Source: Aeromonas hydrophila subsp. hydrophila ATCC 7966 (GTDB lineage Bacteria > Pseudomonadota > Gammaproteobacteria > Enterobacterales > Aeromonadaceae). From it: a stretch of DNA of 64,000 nt. The position numbers were made by a program, and so were the translations under genes. This document shows positions 7,954-16,362 of the stretch, one piece after another. Location: positions 1,369,001 through 1,433,000 of the forward strand of contig NC_008570.1 in assembly GCF_000014805.1 (NCBI RefSeq). Direction: 5' to 3'. The notes below the pieces were generated by a model. It worked only from the letters and a program-made list of their open reading frames with translations. It searched no databases and was not told where the DNA came from. Each line of letters begins with the position of its first letter. The first letter of the stretch is position 1.

Positions 7954-8922
7954 ATGACCCTGGCTTTTGTTGCCCTGATTGCCGGACTGGCGCTGCTGGT
8001 CTGGAGTGCGGACAAGTTTGTCGATGGCGCCGCCGCCACCGCCCGTTACGCCGGCATGCCGCCGCTGCTGATCGGCATGGTGATCATCGGCTTTGGCACC
8101 TCGGCCCCCGAGATGGTGGTCTCCGCGCTGGCGGCCTCCCAGGGCAACCCCGGCCTCGCGCTCGGCAACGCCTATGGCTCCAACATCACCAATATCGCCC
8201 TGATCCTGGGACTGACCGCCCTGATCAGCCCCATCGCCGTGGCCTCCCAGGTGGTGCGCAAGGAGATCCCCATCCTGCTCGGCATCACCCTGCTCTCCGG
8301 CGCTCTGCTGCTGGACGGTCATCTGGACCGCACGGACGCCGTCATCCTCGGCGTGGTGTTCGTTGGCCTGATGGGCTGGTCGATCCGGGCCGGCATGCGC
8401 GGCAAGGGGGATGCGCTGGATGCGGAAACCGAGGAGAGCATCGACAGCGAGGGGATGTCTCTCAAGGCGGCCATCGGCTGGCTCATCGTCGGGCTGGTGC
8501 TGCTGATTGCGGCCTCCCGCCTGCTGGTGTGGGGGGCGGTGACCATCGCCCAGGCGCTCGGCATCAGCGATCTGGTGATTGGCCTCACCATAGTCGCTAT
8601 CGGCACCTCGCTGCCGGAGCTCGCCTCATCCCTCATCGCCATTCGCAAGAACGAGCACGATCTGGCCCTTGGCAACGTGCTCGGCTCCAACCTGTTCAAC
8701 ACCCTGGCGGTGGTGGGGATCGCGGCGGGGATCCACCCGCTCGACGTGGCACCGGAAGTGCTCTCCCGCGACTGGAGCGTGATGATGGGGCTGACCCTGT
8801 TGCTGCTGGTGATGTGCCTGGGCCGCAAGGGGCAGGGGCGGATCAACCGGCTGGAGGGGGGCCTGCTGCTCGCCTGCTTCGTGGGCTACACCGGCTGGTT
8901 GCTGGCCAGCCAGTTTATCTAG
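7954..8922 (+). CDS. yrbG: Calcium/sodium antiporter, YrbG-like
   Basis: 322-aa CaCA-family exchanger with about ten transmembrane helices in two inverted halves. The alpha repeats are clear: GFGTSAPEMVVSALAAS with LGNAYGSNITN in the first half, and AIGTSLPELASSLIAI with LGNVLGSNLFN in the second; the Glu residues bind Ca2+. A cytoplasmic acidic loop (DALDAETEESIDSEG) separates the halves. An open frame extends upstream to 7861, but the start at 7954 has GGAGA 7 nt before it and begins directly with the first helix. The gene has its own terminator. Confidence 0.9.
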   Translation: MTLAFVALIAGLALLVWSADKFVDGAAATARYAGMPPLLIGMVIIGFGTSAPEMVVSALAASQGNPGLALGNAYGSNITNIALILGLTALISPIAVASQVVRKEIPILLGITLLSGALLLDGHLDRTDAVILGVVFVGLMGWSIRAGMRGKGDALDAETEESIDSEGMSLKAAIGWLIVGLVLLIAASRLLVWGAVTIAQALGISDLVIGLTIVAIGTSLPELASSLIAIRKNEHDLALGNVLGSNLFNTLAVVGIAAGIHPLDVAPEVLSRDWSVMMGLTLLLLVMCLGRKGQGRINRLEGGLLLACFVGYTGWLLASQFI

Positions 8923-8943
8923 CCGTTTGAGCTGGATGAAACG

Positions 8944-8973
8944 AAAGAGGGGAAGCCGCGGCTTCCCCTCTTT
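8944..8973. terminator. Bidirectional terminator
   Basis: AAAGAGGGGAAGCCGCGGCTTCCCCTCTTT is self-complementary along its length. It lies between two convergent genes and can serve both. Confidence 0.88.
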
Positions 8974-8991
8974 GCATTCTGTTGATGGCTC

Positions 8992-10143
8992 TTAAGCGAC
9001 TGCCACCAGCTTTTGCCCTTTCTGGCTGCTGTCCAGAATGAGGATGCTCGCCTTGGGGAAGAAGTTGAAGGTGGAGGCCGAGGCCCAGGTGTAGGCTCCC
9101 ATCACCCGGCCCACCACCAGCTCGCCGATGGCCAGATCCGGCAGCATGATGCCGTCACGGATCACGTCCACGCTGTCGCAGGTAGGGCCGGAGAGCACCG
9201 AGTTGTGCAGCTCGCCGCGAGCCAGCGGGGTGCTCACCGGGTAGGTGACGTGATCGTAGAGCTGGCCGTTGTAGCTGCCGTAGAGACCGTCATCCAGGTA
9301 GTACCAGATCTTGTCGCCGCGATGAGCCTTGCCCATCACGCTGGAGACCGAGGTCATGGCCGGCGCGCTGATGAAGCGGCCCGGCTCGGCAATCTTCTGC
9401 ACCGTGGCCGGCAGCTTGGCCAGCGCCTCGCGGATCGGCGCGCAGAAGCCGTCGATGTCGAACTCGCCGCCCTCATAATCCACCGGGAAGCCGCCGCCGA
9501 TATCCAGTACCCAGGGCTTGAGACCGAGTTCCCAGGCCTGCTCCATGATCTCGCGGCAGGCATCGATGGCCTGCACGTGGCGACGGGCGTGGGGCACCTG
9601 GGAACCGACGTGGAACGACAGCCCCATCACCTTGATCCCCTTGGCGTGGGCCAGTTGCAGCAGCGGCAGCGCCTGCTCCGGGGTGCAGCCGAACTTCTTG
9701 GAGAGATCGACCTTGGTCTCGGGGTTGGGGAAGCTGACTCGCAGCAGCAGTTTCACTTCATCCTTGTAGGGAATGAACTTCTCCAGCTCCAGCGGGTTGT
9801 CGTAGACAAACACGGTGCAGCCGTACTCCAGCGCATAGCGGATGTCGCTGTCGCGCTTGATGGGATGGGTATGAATGCAGCGTCCCGGGCGGACACCCTG
9901 ACTGCGCACCAGATCCACTTCGCCATTGGTGGCCAGATCGAAACAGGCCCCCTCTTCCTTCAAGACAGAGACCACTGCCTCGTGGGGCAGGGGTTTGAGT
10001 GCATAGTGCAATCGTACATCGGGCAGGGCGGCCGCCAGGGCCCGATACTGTTTGCGGACGGCTGCCTTGTCGAGCAGCAGCAGGGGGGAGCCGAACTGTT
10101 CAACCAGCTGACGGTAATCTTGTGCTACCAGGGTCTCGTTCAT
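8992..10143 (-). CDS. Lysine/ornithine decarboxylase, group IV (fold type III PLP)
   Basis: 383 aa. PLP lysine K50 sits in YALKPLP. The phosphate-binding GGGFP is at 217-221, FHVGSQ at 177-182 and EPGRFISAP at 253-261. The catalytic Cys C322 is in SGPTCDSVD with Asp following, as in eukaryotic-type ODC. The group includes the bifunctional Lys/Orn decarboxylases of Vibrio; choice between ornithine and lysine cannot be read from the sequence. The product would be putrescine or cadaverine. The ATG is fixed by homology and the upstream AAGGATG. A long structured leader precedes it. Confidence 0.86.
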   Translation of the reverse strand: MNETLVAQDYRQLVEQFGSPLLLLDKAAVRKQYRALAAALPDVRLHYALKPLPHEAVVSVLKEEGACFDLATNGEVDLVRSQGVRPGRCIHTHPIKRDSDIRYALEYGCTVFVYDNPLELEKFIPYKDEVKLLLRVSFPNPETKVDLSKKFGCTPEQALPLLQLAHAKGIKVMGLSFHVGSQVPHARRHVQAIDACREIMEQAWELGLKPWVLDIGGGFPVDYEGGEFDIDGFCAPIREALAKLPATVQKIAEPGRFISAPAMTSVSSVMGKAHRGDKIWYYLDDGLYGSYNGQLYDHVTYPVSTPLARGELHNSVLSGPTCDSVDVIRDGIMLPDLAIGELVVGRVMGAYTWASASTFNFFPKASILILDSSQKGQKLVAVA

Positions 10144-10514
10144 TCTCTTTTGGTCATCCTTAGGGGGCGTGATATGCCCAAGCCATATGGGGTTGAACCG
10201 GCGACGGCCGGCTCAGGCGAGCGGTCCGGAGGGACCAACCAGGCACATTGCATAACTCCATTGCAAAGTGCTTAGTTATGCGCGGGATTATCGGCTTATT
10301 GCGTTTGCGTGCAACCCTTTTGATTGGATATGTCGGCAAGTTTTTCTGGTCGAGACGAAATATCATCTTGATATGGCGGCCGTATCGGCTAGTGAAGCTG
10401 GGCCATCTGCGATAAGTGGGAATAACTTATTGATAGTTAACGAACAAATAACAGATGGTTCGGTGCGAAAAAAAACGGCGGCCGGGGTGGCCGAGTGGGA
10501 GACAGCTCACACTT
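10144..10514 (-). other. Divergent intergenic region with a structured decarboxylase leader
   Basis: This 370-bp gap lies between the decarboxylase (leftward) and the glycine riboswitch (rightward). In the leftward direction it holds an inverted repeat GCATAACT / AGTTATGC (10250-10257 and 10274-10281, 16-nt spacer), a GGTCC-ggag-GGACC hairpin (about 10224-10237) and a GC-rich stem near 10200. A 68-codon frame (10366 to 10160, minus) ends 16 nt before the decarboxylase start; it is basic (KRVARKRNK) and could be a leader peptide, but support is weak. Promoters are not obvious. Confidence 0.45.
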
Positions 10515-10546
10515 TTTGGATTACCATGCCGGCTTCCTAATCCAAA
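10515..10546 (+). other. Hairpin upstream of the glycine riboswitch
   Basis: Perfect 9-bp stem TTTGGATTA / TAATCCAAA with a 14-nt loop, 15 nt before aptamer 1. A weaker 5-bp stem (GTGGG / CTCAC) lies just upstream. It belongs to the leader RNA if transcription starts before about 10480. Role unknown. Confidence 0.5.
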
Positions 10547-10561
10547 CTAGTTCGGATGAAG

Positions 10562-10745
10562 GTAGCAGGAGAGTGATGGGCAACCATCCACCGAAGAAGT
10601 GAATCTTTCAGGTACCGGGCAACCGGTGTGGACTGCTACTGGACGATACTCTGGAGAGACCCGTTGAATCGGGCGCCGAAGGAGCAAGGCACCGTGATTG
10701 CATCGCAATCTGGCGCCGGAAACTCTCAGGCAAAAGGACAGAGGG
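10562..10745 (+). ncRNA. Tandem glycine riboswitch
   Basis: Two consecutive glycine aptamers. Aptamer 1 (10562-10639) is closed by GTAGCAG / CTGCTAC and contains CCGAAGAAGTGAATC and TTTCAGGTACC. Aptamer 2 (about 10647-10745) starts ACTCTGGAGAG, contains CGCCGAAGGAGCAAGGC and ends ACTCTCAGGCAAAAGGACAG. The linker is short (TGGACGA), as in the Vibrio VCI-II type. GGATGAA ahead of aptamer 1 could take part in the leader-linker kink-turn. It lies about 115 bp before an Ala/Gly symporter; glycine binding probably controls that transporter. Confidence 0.93.
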
Positions 10746-10858
10746 GATGGGATGGTTGTACCTGGGCTTGGCCCGCATCCGATCGCCTCTGGCTGATCGC
10801 GACACCTATGGGAAGATCATCCTTCTCCTCCTTAATTTCTGTTTCTTAAGGAGGATGC

Positions 10859-12235
10859 ATGTCATCAATTCAATCGGCGCTCGCCGCCATCGATAGCTTT
10901 ATCTGGGGGCCACCCCTGCTGATCCTGCTGGTCGGGACCGGTATCTACCTTACCCTGCGTCTGGGTCTGCTTCAGGTGGTGCGCTTGCCGCTCGCCCTGC
11001 GGCTGGTCTTTGGCCGCGATCAGGGTCAGGGCAAGCAGGGGGATGTATCCAGCTTCGGCGCGCTCTGCACCGCCCTCTCCGCCACCATAGGCACCGGCAA
11101 CATCGTCGGGGTGGCCACCGCCATCAAGCTGGGGGGCCCAGGCGCCCTGTTCTGGATGTGGATGGCCGCCCTGTTCGGCATGGCCACCAAGTACGCCGAG
11201 TGCCTGCTAGCGGTCAAATATCGCCAGCAGGACGCCAACGGCCAGATGGCCGGCGGCCCCATGTACTATCTGGAGAAGGGGCTCGGCTCCAGGCCACTGG
11301 CCAAGCTGTTCGCTCTGTTCGGCATCGGCGTCGCCTTCTTCGGCATCGGCACCTTCCCGCAGGTCAACGCCATCAGTGACGCCATGAGCCTCTCCTTCTC
11401 GGTACCCCGTGAAGTGACCGCCGTGGTGCTGACCCTGATCGTGGCGCTGGTGACCCTGGGGGGCATCCAGTCCATCTCCAGCGTGTCGAGCAAGGTGGTG
11501 CCCTTCATGGCCATCTTCTACATCGTCGCCTGCCTCGGTGTGCTGGTGAACAATGCCGCCGCCCTGCCGGAGGCGATCGCCCTGGTGATCGGGAGTGCCT
11601 TCACTGGCCATGCAGCCACCGGCGGCTTCGTGGGTGCCGGCATCATGCTGGCGATCCAGTCCGGGGTGGCGCGCGGGGTCTTCTCCAACGAGTCGGGGCT
11701 GGGTTCTGCCCCCATCGCGGCGGCGGCGGCCAAGACCGACTCCTGTGTGGAGCAGGGGCTGGTCTCCATGACCGGCACCTTCATCGACACCATCATCATC
11801 TGCACCATGACCGGTCTGACCCTGGTGGTGACCGGGGTGTGGAGCGGCGATGTGAGCGGCGCGGCCATGACCAGTCTGGCCTTTGCCCAGGGGCTCGATG
11901 CCCATGTCGGCCAGTATCTGGTGAGCATCGGCCTGTTGTTCTTCGCCTTTACCACCATCCTTGGCTGGAACTACTACGGTGAGCGTTGCACCGAGTACCT
12001 GTTCGGGGTGAAGGCGATCAAACCCTACCGCCTCATCTATCTGGTGCTGGTGGCGAGTGGTGCCTTCCTCCATCTGGACCTGATCTGGCTCTTGGCAGAC
12101 ATCGTCAACGGCCTGATGGCGGTGCCCAACCTCATCGGCCTCATCGGCCTGCGCCACGTGGTGATCGCCGAGACCCGCGCCTATTTCAGCCGGGACCGGG
12201 ATACGGAGTCCGAGCCCGAGCCGCAGACGGCCTGA
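10859..12235 (+). CDS. Alanine/glycine:cation symporter (AGCS family)
   Basis: 458 aa with about eleven transmembrane helices. AGCS hallmarks are GALCTALSATIGTGNIVGVA near residues 63-82, GPGALFWMWMAALFGMATKY, GGPMYYLEKGLG and SGVARGVFSNESGLGSAPI. It imports alanine and/or glycine with Na+ or H+ across the inner membrane. A very strong ribosome-binding site (AAGGAGGATGC) precedes the ATG. It is downstream of the tandem glycine riboswitch, which argues for glycine as a substrate or signal. It is followed by its own terminator. Confidence 0.93.
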   Translation: MSSIQSALAAIDSFIWGPPLLILLVGTGIYLTLRLGLLQVVRLPLALRLVFGRDQGQGKQGDVSSFGALCTALSATIGTGNIVGVATAIKLGGPGALFWMWMAALFGMATKYAECLLAVKYRQQDANGQMAGGPMYYLEKGLGSRPLAKLFALFGIGVAFFGIGTFPQVNAISDAMSLSFSVPREVTAVVLTLIVALVTLGGIQSISSVSSKVVPFMAIFYIVACLGVLVNNAAALPEAIALVIGSAFTGHAATGGFVGAGIMLAIQSGVARGVFSNESGLGSAPIAAAAAKTDSCVEQGLVSMTGTFIDTIIICTMTGLTLVVTGVWSGDVSGAAMTSLAFAQGLDAHVGQYLVSIGLLFFAFTTILGWNYYGERCTEYLFGVKAIKPYRLIYLVLVASGAFLHLDLIWLLADIVNGLMAVPNLIGLIGLRHVVIAETRAYFSRDRDTESEPEPQTA

Positions 12236-12259
12236 CGCCGCGACCATCCATCCAAACGA

Positions 12260-12290
12260 AAAGCCACGACCCGGGTCGTGGCTTGTTTTA
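12260..12290 (+). terminator. Rho-independent terminator of the AGCS gene
   Basis: AAGCCACGACCC / GGGTCGTGGCTT followed by GTTTTA. Confidence 0.88.
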
Positions 12291-12344
12291 TGGGCATTTT
12301 TGATGAGGGGGCCGGTTGTGGTGCCCGGCAGCAGGGCGCGGAGC

Positions 12345-13046
12345 TCACTCCTGGGTCAGCAGCGCGGTGAGCCGGGTTCGCACCCTCTCCACCAATTCGC
12401 CCTCGCTCCCCTGCCAGTTTATGGCTTGCGTGATGGTGGTGGAGGTGGCGGGGAGAAAGCGCAGCTCGCCGCCCGCCAGCTCGTAGAAGCGGCTCGCCAT
12501 CCGGGTGCCTTGGTCCACATTGCCGGCCACCAGCAGCATGGCCTGGGCCAGCACGGCCCCTTGGTGATCCTGGCCCGGTGCCAGCCAGCGCTGGGCGGTG
12601 CCGGTCACCTTGCGACCCCCGATCACCAGATTGTACTGGCCATCGCAAAACGAGCCGGGCACGAAGTCATAGCTGCCCGCGAGACCGTATTCCCCGAGCA
12701 GGCTCAGCAGCGGCGCTCCCAGCAGCCGGTAGTAGTGAGCCAGATCCGTGGTGGTGCGAGGCAGCATGAGCGACAGATTGAGGATGCCGGCGCCGTGGGG
12801 CACGGCAGTGCCGCCGCTGTCGCGCACATGCACGGGCCAGCCCTCGGCGGCAAGCTGCTCGCAGGCGGCCTGGTAGCGGGGCAAGCGGGCGTCCTTGCGG
12901 GTGACGATGAGGCATTGGGGCGCCTGCCAGAGGTGGGCGCGGGGCTGGCGGTCATGGGCACATTCTCGCAGCCAGCGCTGCTCCTCGGCCAGGATCTGAT
13001 CCGGGGTGTGGCTGGCGGGCAGGGAGGGAAGCAGGGTATAGGGCAT
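12345..13046 (-). CDS. Lipoate-protein ligase-like protein (BPL/LPL fold)
   Basis: 233 aa, carrying only the catalytic domain and shorter than LplA (about 337 aa). Family motifs are RDSGGTAVPHGAGILNLSL (from residue 75) and GGRKVTGTAQR (143-153), with the lysine K146 that contacts the acyl-adenylate. The C-terminal accessory domain of LplA is missing, so it may be an octanoyl/lipoyl transferase or a partial ligase. An in-frame ATG at 13055 exists, but AGGA lies 8 nt before 13046 and abuts 13055, so 13046 is preferred. Confidence 0.72.
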   Translation of the reverse strand: MPYTLLPSLPASHTPDQILAEEQRWLRECAHDRQPRAHLWQAPQCLIVTRKDARLPRYQAACEQLAAEGWPVHVRDSGGTAVPHGAGILNLSLMLPRTTTDLAHYYRLLGAPLLSLLGEYGLAGSYDFVPGSFCDGQYNLVIGGRKVTGTAQRWLAPGQDHQGAVLAQAMLLVAGNVDQGTRMASRFYELAGGELRFLPATSTTITQAINWQGSEGELVERVRTRLTALLTQE

Positions 13047-13102
13047 GAAAGGCATCCTGAGCAGAGGCTGCCCAGCACACTACCCGTGGCAGCGAAGGAG
13101 GT

Positions 13103-13127
13103 AAAGCCCCGCATGGCGGGGCTTTGG
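13103..13127 (-). terminator. Hairpin terminator downstream of xanP
   Basis: AAAGCCCCGC / GCGGGGCTTT with a 3-nt loop, a 10-bp stem 18 bp after the xanP stop. The T-run is short on both strands. Confidence 0.72.
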
Positions 13128-13145
13128 TGCAAGGATGGCGGAGTG

Positions 13146-14543
13146 TCAGACTTGTGCGGCGGCGCGCTTGGGCAGCAGCAGGTTCATGATGATGGCGGTG
13201 AGGCCGCCGGTGGCGACGCCGTAGGAGAGCACGCTCTTGGCCAGATCCGGCAGGTGCTGCAGCACTTCCGGCACCTGCGCCACCCCGAGGCCCATTGCCA
13301 GCGACACCGCCAGGATCATCAGGGCGCGGCGATCGAGCTCCTCGCGGGAGATGATGCGCACGCCGGCGGCGGCGATGGTGCCGAACATGACGATGGTGGC
13401 GCCCCCCAGCACGGGTTCGGGGATCTGCTGTACCAGACTGGCGACAGCCGGGAACAGGCCGAGCAGCGCCAGCATGGCGGCGATGAACAGGCCGACGTGG
13501 CGGCTGGCCACCCCGGTCAGCTGGATGACGCCGTTGTTCTGGGCGAAGGTGGACATGGGGAAGGTGGAGAAGACCGCCGCCAGCATGGAGTTGGCGCCAT
13601 CGGCCAGCACGCCGCCCTTGATCCGTTCCATGTAGACCGGCCCTTCCAGCGGCTCGCCGGAGATGTCGGAGGTGGCGGTCATGTCGCCGATGGCCTCGAG
13701 CGCCGTCACCACGAAGATGATGGCGAGCGGCACGAACAGCTGCCAGTCAAAGCCGAGCCCGTAGTGGAGCGGAATAGGCACCATCAGCAGCGGGCCGTCG
13801 AAGGTGGGGGCGTTGACCTTGCCCAGCAGCAGCGCTACTGCATAGCCCACCAGCATGGCGAGCATGATGGCGGAGAGGCGCAGCCAGGGGTTGCGGCTGC
13901 GCTGCAGCAGCACGATGAGGCCGAGCACCAGCAGGGAGAGGAAGAGGTTGGTGTGGCTGGCGAAGCTGCCGTCCGCCAGGGCGCCGTAGCCGCCCCCCAT
14001 GCTGATGAGGCCCACCTTGATGAGGGTCAGGCCGATCAGCAGCACGACGATGCCGGTCACCAGCGGGGTGATGATCCGTTTGACCAGGTGCAGGAAGCGG
14101 CTCATCACGACGATGGTGAGGGCGGCCGCCAGCATGGTGCCGAACAGGGTGCCCAGCAGATCCTCGGTGGGCATGGCCGCCTGCTTGAGGGCGAGGCCGG
14201 AGGCGATGATGGGGCCGAGGAAGTTGAAGCTGGTGCCCTGTACCGAGAGCAGGCCGGAACCGAGGGGGCCGAAGCGGCGGGTCTGGATGAAGGAGGCGAT
14301 GCCGGACATGACCAGCGACATGGAGACGATATAGCGGGTGTCGGCGGCAGGGAGGCCGAGGGCGTTGGCGATGATGAGGGGCGGGGTGATGATGGCGACA
14401 AACATGGCGAGCATATGCTGCAGGGCGGCGAACAGGGTCTGGGGCAGGGGCGGGACATCCTCTATGCCATAGACCAGTTCGCTGTGGGCTCGCCTGGGGG
14501 GATGGGCCTCTCGGGTTGCGCGTACGGCGGCAGCCTGTTCCAT
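13146..14543 (-). CDS. xanP: Xanthine permease (NCS2 family)
   Basis: 465 aa with about 14 transmembrane helices; length and sequence match E. coli XanP (463 aa) from start to end. Conserved landmarks are [47 protein letters not shown] (the substrate-binding Glu), [14 protein letters not shown] and [16 protein letters not shown]. It imports xanthine with H+. A PurR-like box lies about 110 bp upstream, consistent with purine control. It stands alone between a terminator and a divergent GGDEF gene. Confidence 0.9.
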   Translation of the reverse strand: MEQAAAVRATREAHPPRRAHSELVYGIEDVPPLPQTLFAALQHMLAMFVAIITPPLIIANALGLPAADTRYIVSMSLVMSGIASFIQTRRFGPLGSGLLSVQGTSFNFLGPIIASGLALKQAAMPTEDLLGTLFGTMLAAALTIVVMSRFLHLVKRIITPLVTGIVVLLIGLTLIKVGLISMGGGYGALADGSFASHTNLFLSLLVLGLIVLLQRSRNPWLRLSAIMLAMLVGYAVALLLGKVNAPTFDGPLLMVPIPLHYGLGFDWQLFVPLAIIFVVTALEAIGDMTATSDISGEPLEGPVYMERIKGGVLADGANSMLAAVFSTFPMSTFAQNNGVIQLTGVASRHVGLFIAAMLALLGLFPAVASLVQQIPEPVLGGATIVMFGTIAAAGVRIISREELDRRALMILAVSLAMGLGVAQVPEVLQHLPDLAKSVLSYGVATGGLTAIIMNLLLPKRAAAQV

Positions 14544-14653
14544 AAATACCTCGAATGTGTGGGGGAGGGGGCAGAAAATTGGGCGCTATTTTAGTGATTG
14601 AGAACGGGCTGACCAGCGCTAATTCGGGTTGTAACGGGTTTATTTTTTGATGG

Positions 14654-14669
14654 GTTGAAACGTTTGCGC
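14654..14669 (-). promoter_or_regulatory. PurR-like operator upstream of xanP
   Basis: GTTGAAACGTTTGCGC matches 12 of 16 positions of the PurR consensus ACGCAAACGTTTGCGT, with the central AAACGTTTGCG intact. It lies 110 bp before the xanP start in the divergent region shared with the GGDEF gene. This is a hand comparison, not a scored match. Confidence 0.5.
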
Positions 14670-14789
14670 GCGGCGATTATGATCCGCCGGTTTGTGTGAC
14701 GGCGCTCGCCCGGAAATGGCGCCGGTTGCATAGGATTTTGCCGCCGCACGGCGTAGAATGAGCCCTCTGTTGCGATTTGGAGGCTCTGG

Positions 14790-15929
14790 ATGCTGAAGCT
14801 GTCGGAGTTCTGGAGTGCCCGTGCCCACTCCGAAGATTTTACCCTGACCCGCATGGGCTTTATGACGGTGCGTCTTCGGCTGCTCACCTGTCTGTTGATG
14901 GTGGGCCTGCCCGCCTGGGCGGTGGTGGACTGGCTGACCTTGCCCTCCGCCCAGTTCGATGAACTGTTTCAGGCCCGGATCTTCTGCCTGCTCGCCCTCT
15001 CCCCGCTAATCCCCTTCTCCTACCTCATCCACTTCAGACGCGAACGCATGAAGCTGGCGCTCGGCTACCTGATGGCGGTGATGATGCTCTTCTCCCTCAT
15101 CTGCCTGCACAGCTTCGGCGCGGATCAGGAGCTGCAGGCGGGCTACATGGCCTTCCCCTACCTGCTCATCAGCCTGTTCGCCATCTTCCCCATTCCGCTC
15201 TCCCTCGGCCTGCAGCTGGCGGGGGGCATTCTGGTCACCATGCTGGCCGGCAACTGGCTGCTGGTGGGGCAGCCGCTCTGGAGCGTGCAGACCCTCAACC
15301 AGATCTGGTTGCTGGGGCTGTTTGCCCTCGCCAGCAGCTGGGTGCAGTGCGGCCAGCTCAACATGTTGCTGCAGCTCTACCGGGAGTCCACCACCGACGA
15401 GCTGACCGGGATGATGAACCGCCGCCTGCTGATGAAACAGCTGGAGAAGGCGAGGATGAGCATGATCCGCAAGCAGGCGCCGTTCGCGGTGCTGCTGCTG
15501 GATCTGGACCGCTTCAAGCGCATCAACGACACCTTCGGCCATCTGGCGGGGGATGCGGTGCTCAAGGAGGTAGCGGCGACCCTGGCGGAGCAGCTGGAGC
15601 CCGGCATGGTGCTGGGCCGCTACGGCGGCGAGGAGTTTGCCATCCTGCTGCCCAACTGCGCCGAGCTGGCCCAGGCCAAGCGGGTGGCCGAGCGGCTGCG
15701 GGTGGCGGTGGAGGCGCGGCTGGTGAAGAGCCCCACCTCCGACGAACTGCTGGAGGTGACGGTGAGTATCGGCCTGACCCTGGCCCTGCGTGGCGAGGGG
15801 GTGGAGGATCTGCTCAACCGGGCCGACGAGTGCCTCTACATGGCCAAGATGGCCGGGCGCAACTGCGTGGTGGGGGAGCTGGGCGGCAAGCCGGCACAGC
15901 CTGCCGCCATACAGACAGATGCCGCCTGA
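14790..15929 (+). CDS. Membrane-bound diguanylate cyclase (GGDEF)
   Basis: 379 aa. About five or six transmembrane helices occupy residues 30-185. A GGDEF domain follows, beginning TTDELTGMMNRR at 201, with the active-site loop GGEEF at 279-283 and the metal-binding Asp in LLDLDRF. It should make c-di-GMP from two GTP at the inner face of the membrane. The RxxD inhibitory site expected five residues before GGEEF is absent (EPGM there), so product inhibition is probably lost. The ligand sensed is unknown. The stop codon lies inside the loop of the terminator hairpin. Confidence 0.88.
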   Translation: MLKLSEFWSARAHSEDFTLTRMGFMTVRLRLLTCLLMVGLPAWAVVDWLTLPSAQFDELFQARIFCLLALSPLIPFSYLIHFRRERMKLALGYLMAVMMLFSLICLHSFGADQELQAGYMAFPYLLISLFAIFPIPLSLGLQLAGGILVTMLAGNWLLVGQPLWSVQTLNQIWLLGLFALASSWVQCGQLNMLLQLYRESTTDELTGMMNRRLLMKQLEKARMSMIRKQAPFAVLLLDLDRFKRINDTFGHLAGDAVLKEVAATLAEQLEPGMVLGRYGGEEFAILLPNCAELAQAKRVAERLRVAVEARLVKSPTSDELLEVTVSIGLTLALRGEGVEDLLNRADECLYMAKMAGRNCVVGELGGKPAQPAAIQTDAA

Positions 15930-15943
15930 GGGCGGCATCTTGC
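15918..15943. terminator. Terminator overlapping the end of the GGDEF gene
   Basis: GATGCCGCC / GGCGGCATC with the TGA stop codon in the loop, followed by TTGCTT. It lies between convergent genes. Confidence 0.78.
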
Positions 15944-15963
15944 TTGCGCTGGGTTGAGCGGGC

Positions 15964-16212
15964 TCAGCCCAGCTGGTACTTGCCGGAGAGCTGCTGGGCC
16001 AGCAGCTTGAACATGTTGAACACCGCCATGGTCTTGCCGGTCGGAGTGCCATCTTCGGCCAGGAAGAACTCCCCCTTGAACACCAGGATCTCCCCCTTCT
16101 GCTCCACCGAATCGGCACGCATGCCGTGGATGAAGTCTTCGTGTTCCTTGATGATCTTGTTGGCCATCTCCAGCAGGGCAGTCTCGGTGATCAGCTCTTT
16201 TTGTGGTTGCAT
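15964..16212 (-). CDS. yciN: YciN family protein (DUF2498)
   Basis: 82 aa, matching E. coli YciN (83 aa) along its length: LLEMANKIIKEHEDFI, then GEILVFKGEFFLAEDGTPT and KTMAVFNMFKLLAQQLS. It is a small cytosolic protein of unknown function. GGAGACGAGC precedes the ATG. It is followed by the convergent GGDEF gene. Confidence 0.88.
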   Translation of the reverse strand: MQPQKELITETALLEMANKIIKEHEDFIHGMRADSVEQKGEILVFKGEFFLAEDGTPTGKTMAVFNMFKLLAQQLSGKYQLG

Positions 16213-16362
16213 GCTCGTCTCCTTAAACGACTACTGGGCAGGGGCATAATGTCGCTGCACGCGGTGCGCCCTGCCTCTGATTGAAGAGGGGGCCAGCATA
16301 CTGCAAACAGGGATTTTCTGTCATTGATATGACCCCGCATTTTCCCGCTTTGCTCTGTCCCC

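Noticed and set aside
10483..10560. tRNA-like wording (GGGTGGCCGAGTGGGAGAC followed by TAGTTCGG) before the glycine riboswitch
   Set aside because: No acceptor stem, anticodon arm or TTCRA arm can be formed in the right order, so resemblance to a class II tRNA is superficial.
12300..14594. Open frame of 764 codons on the plus strand opposite the lipoate-ligase-like gene and xanP
   Set aside because: Low-complexity His/Gln/Gly composition and no family; both minus-strand genes are clear homologues.
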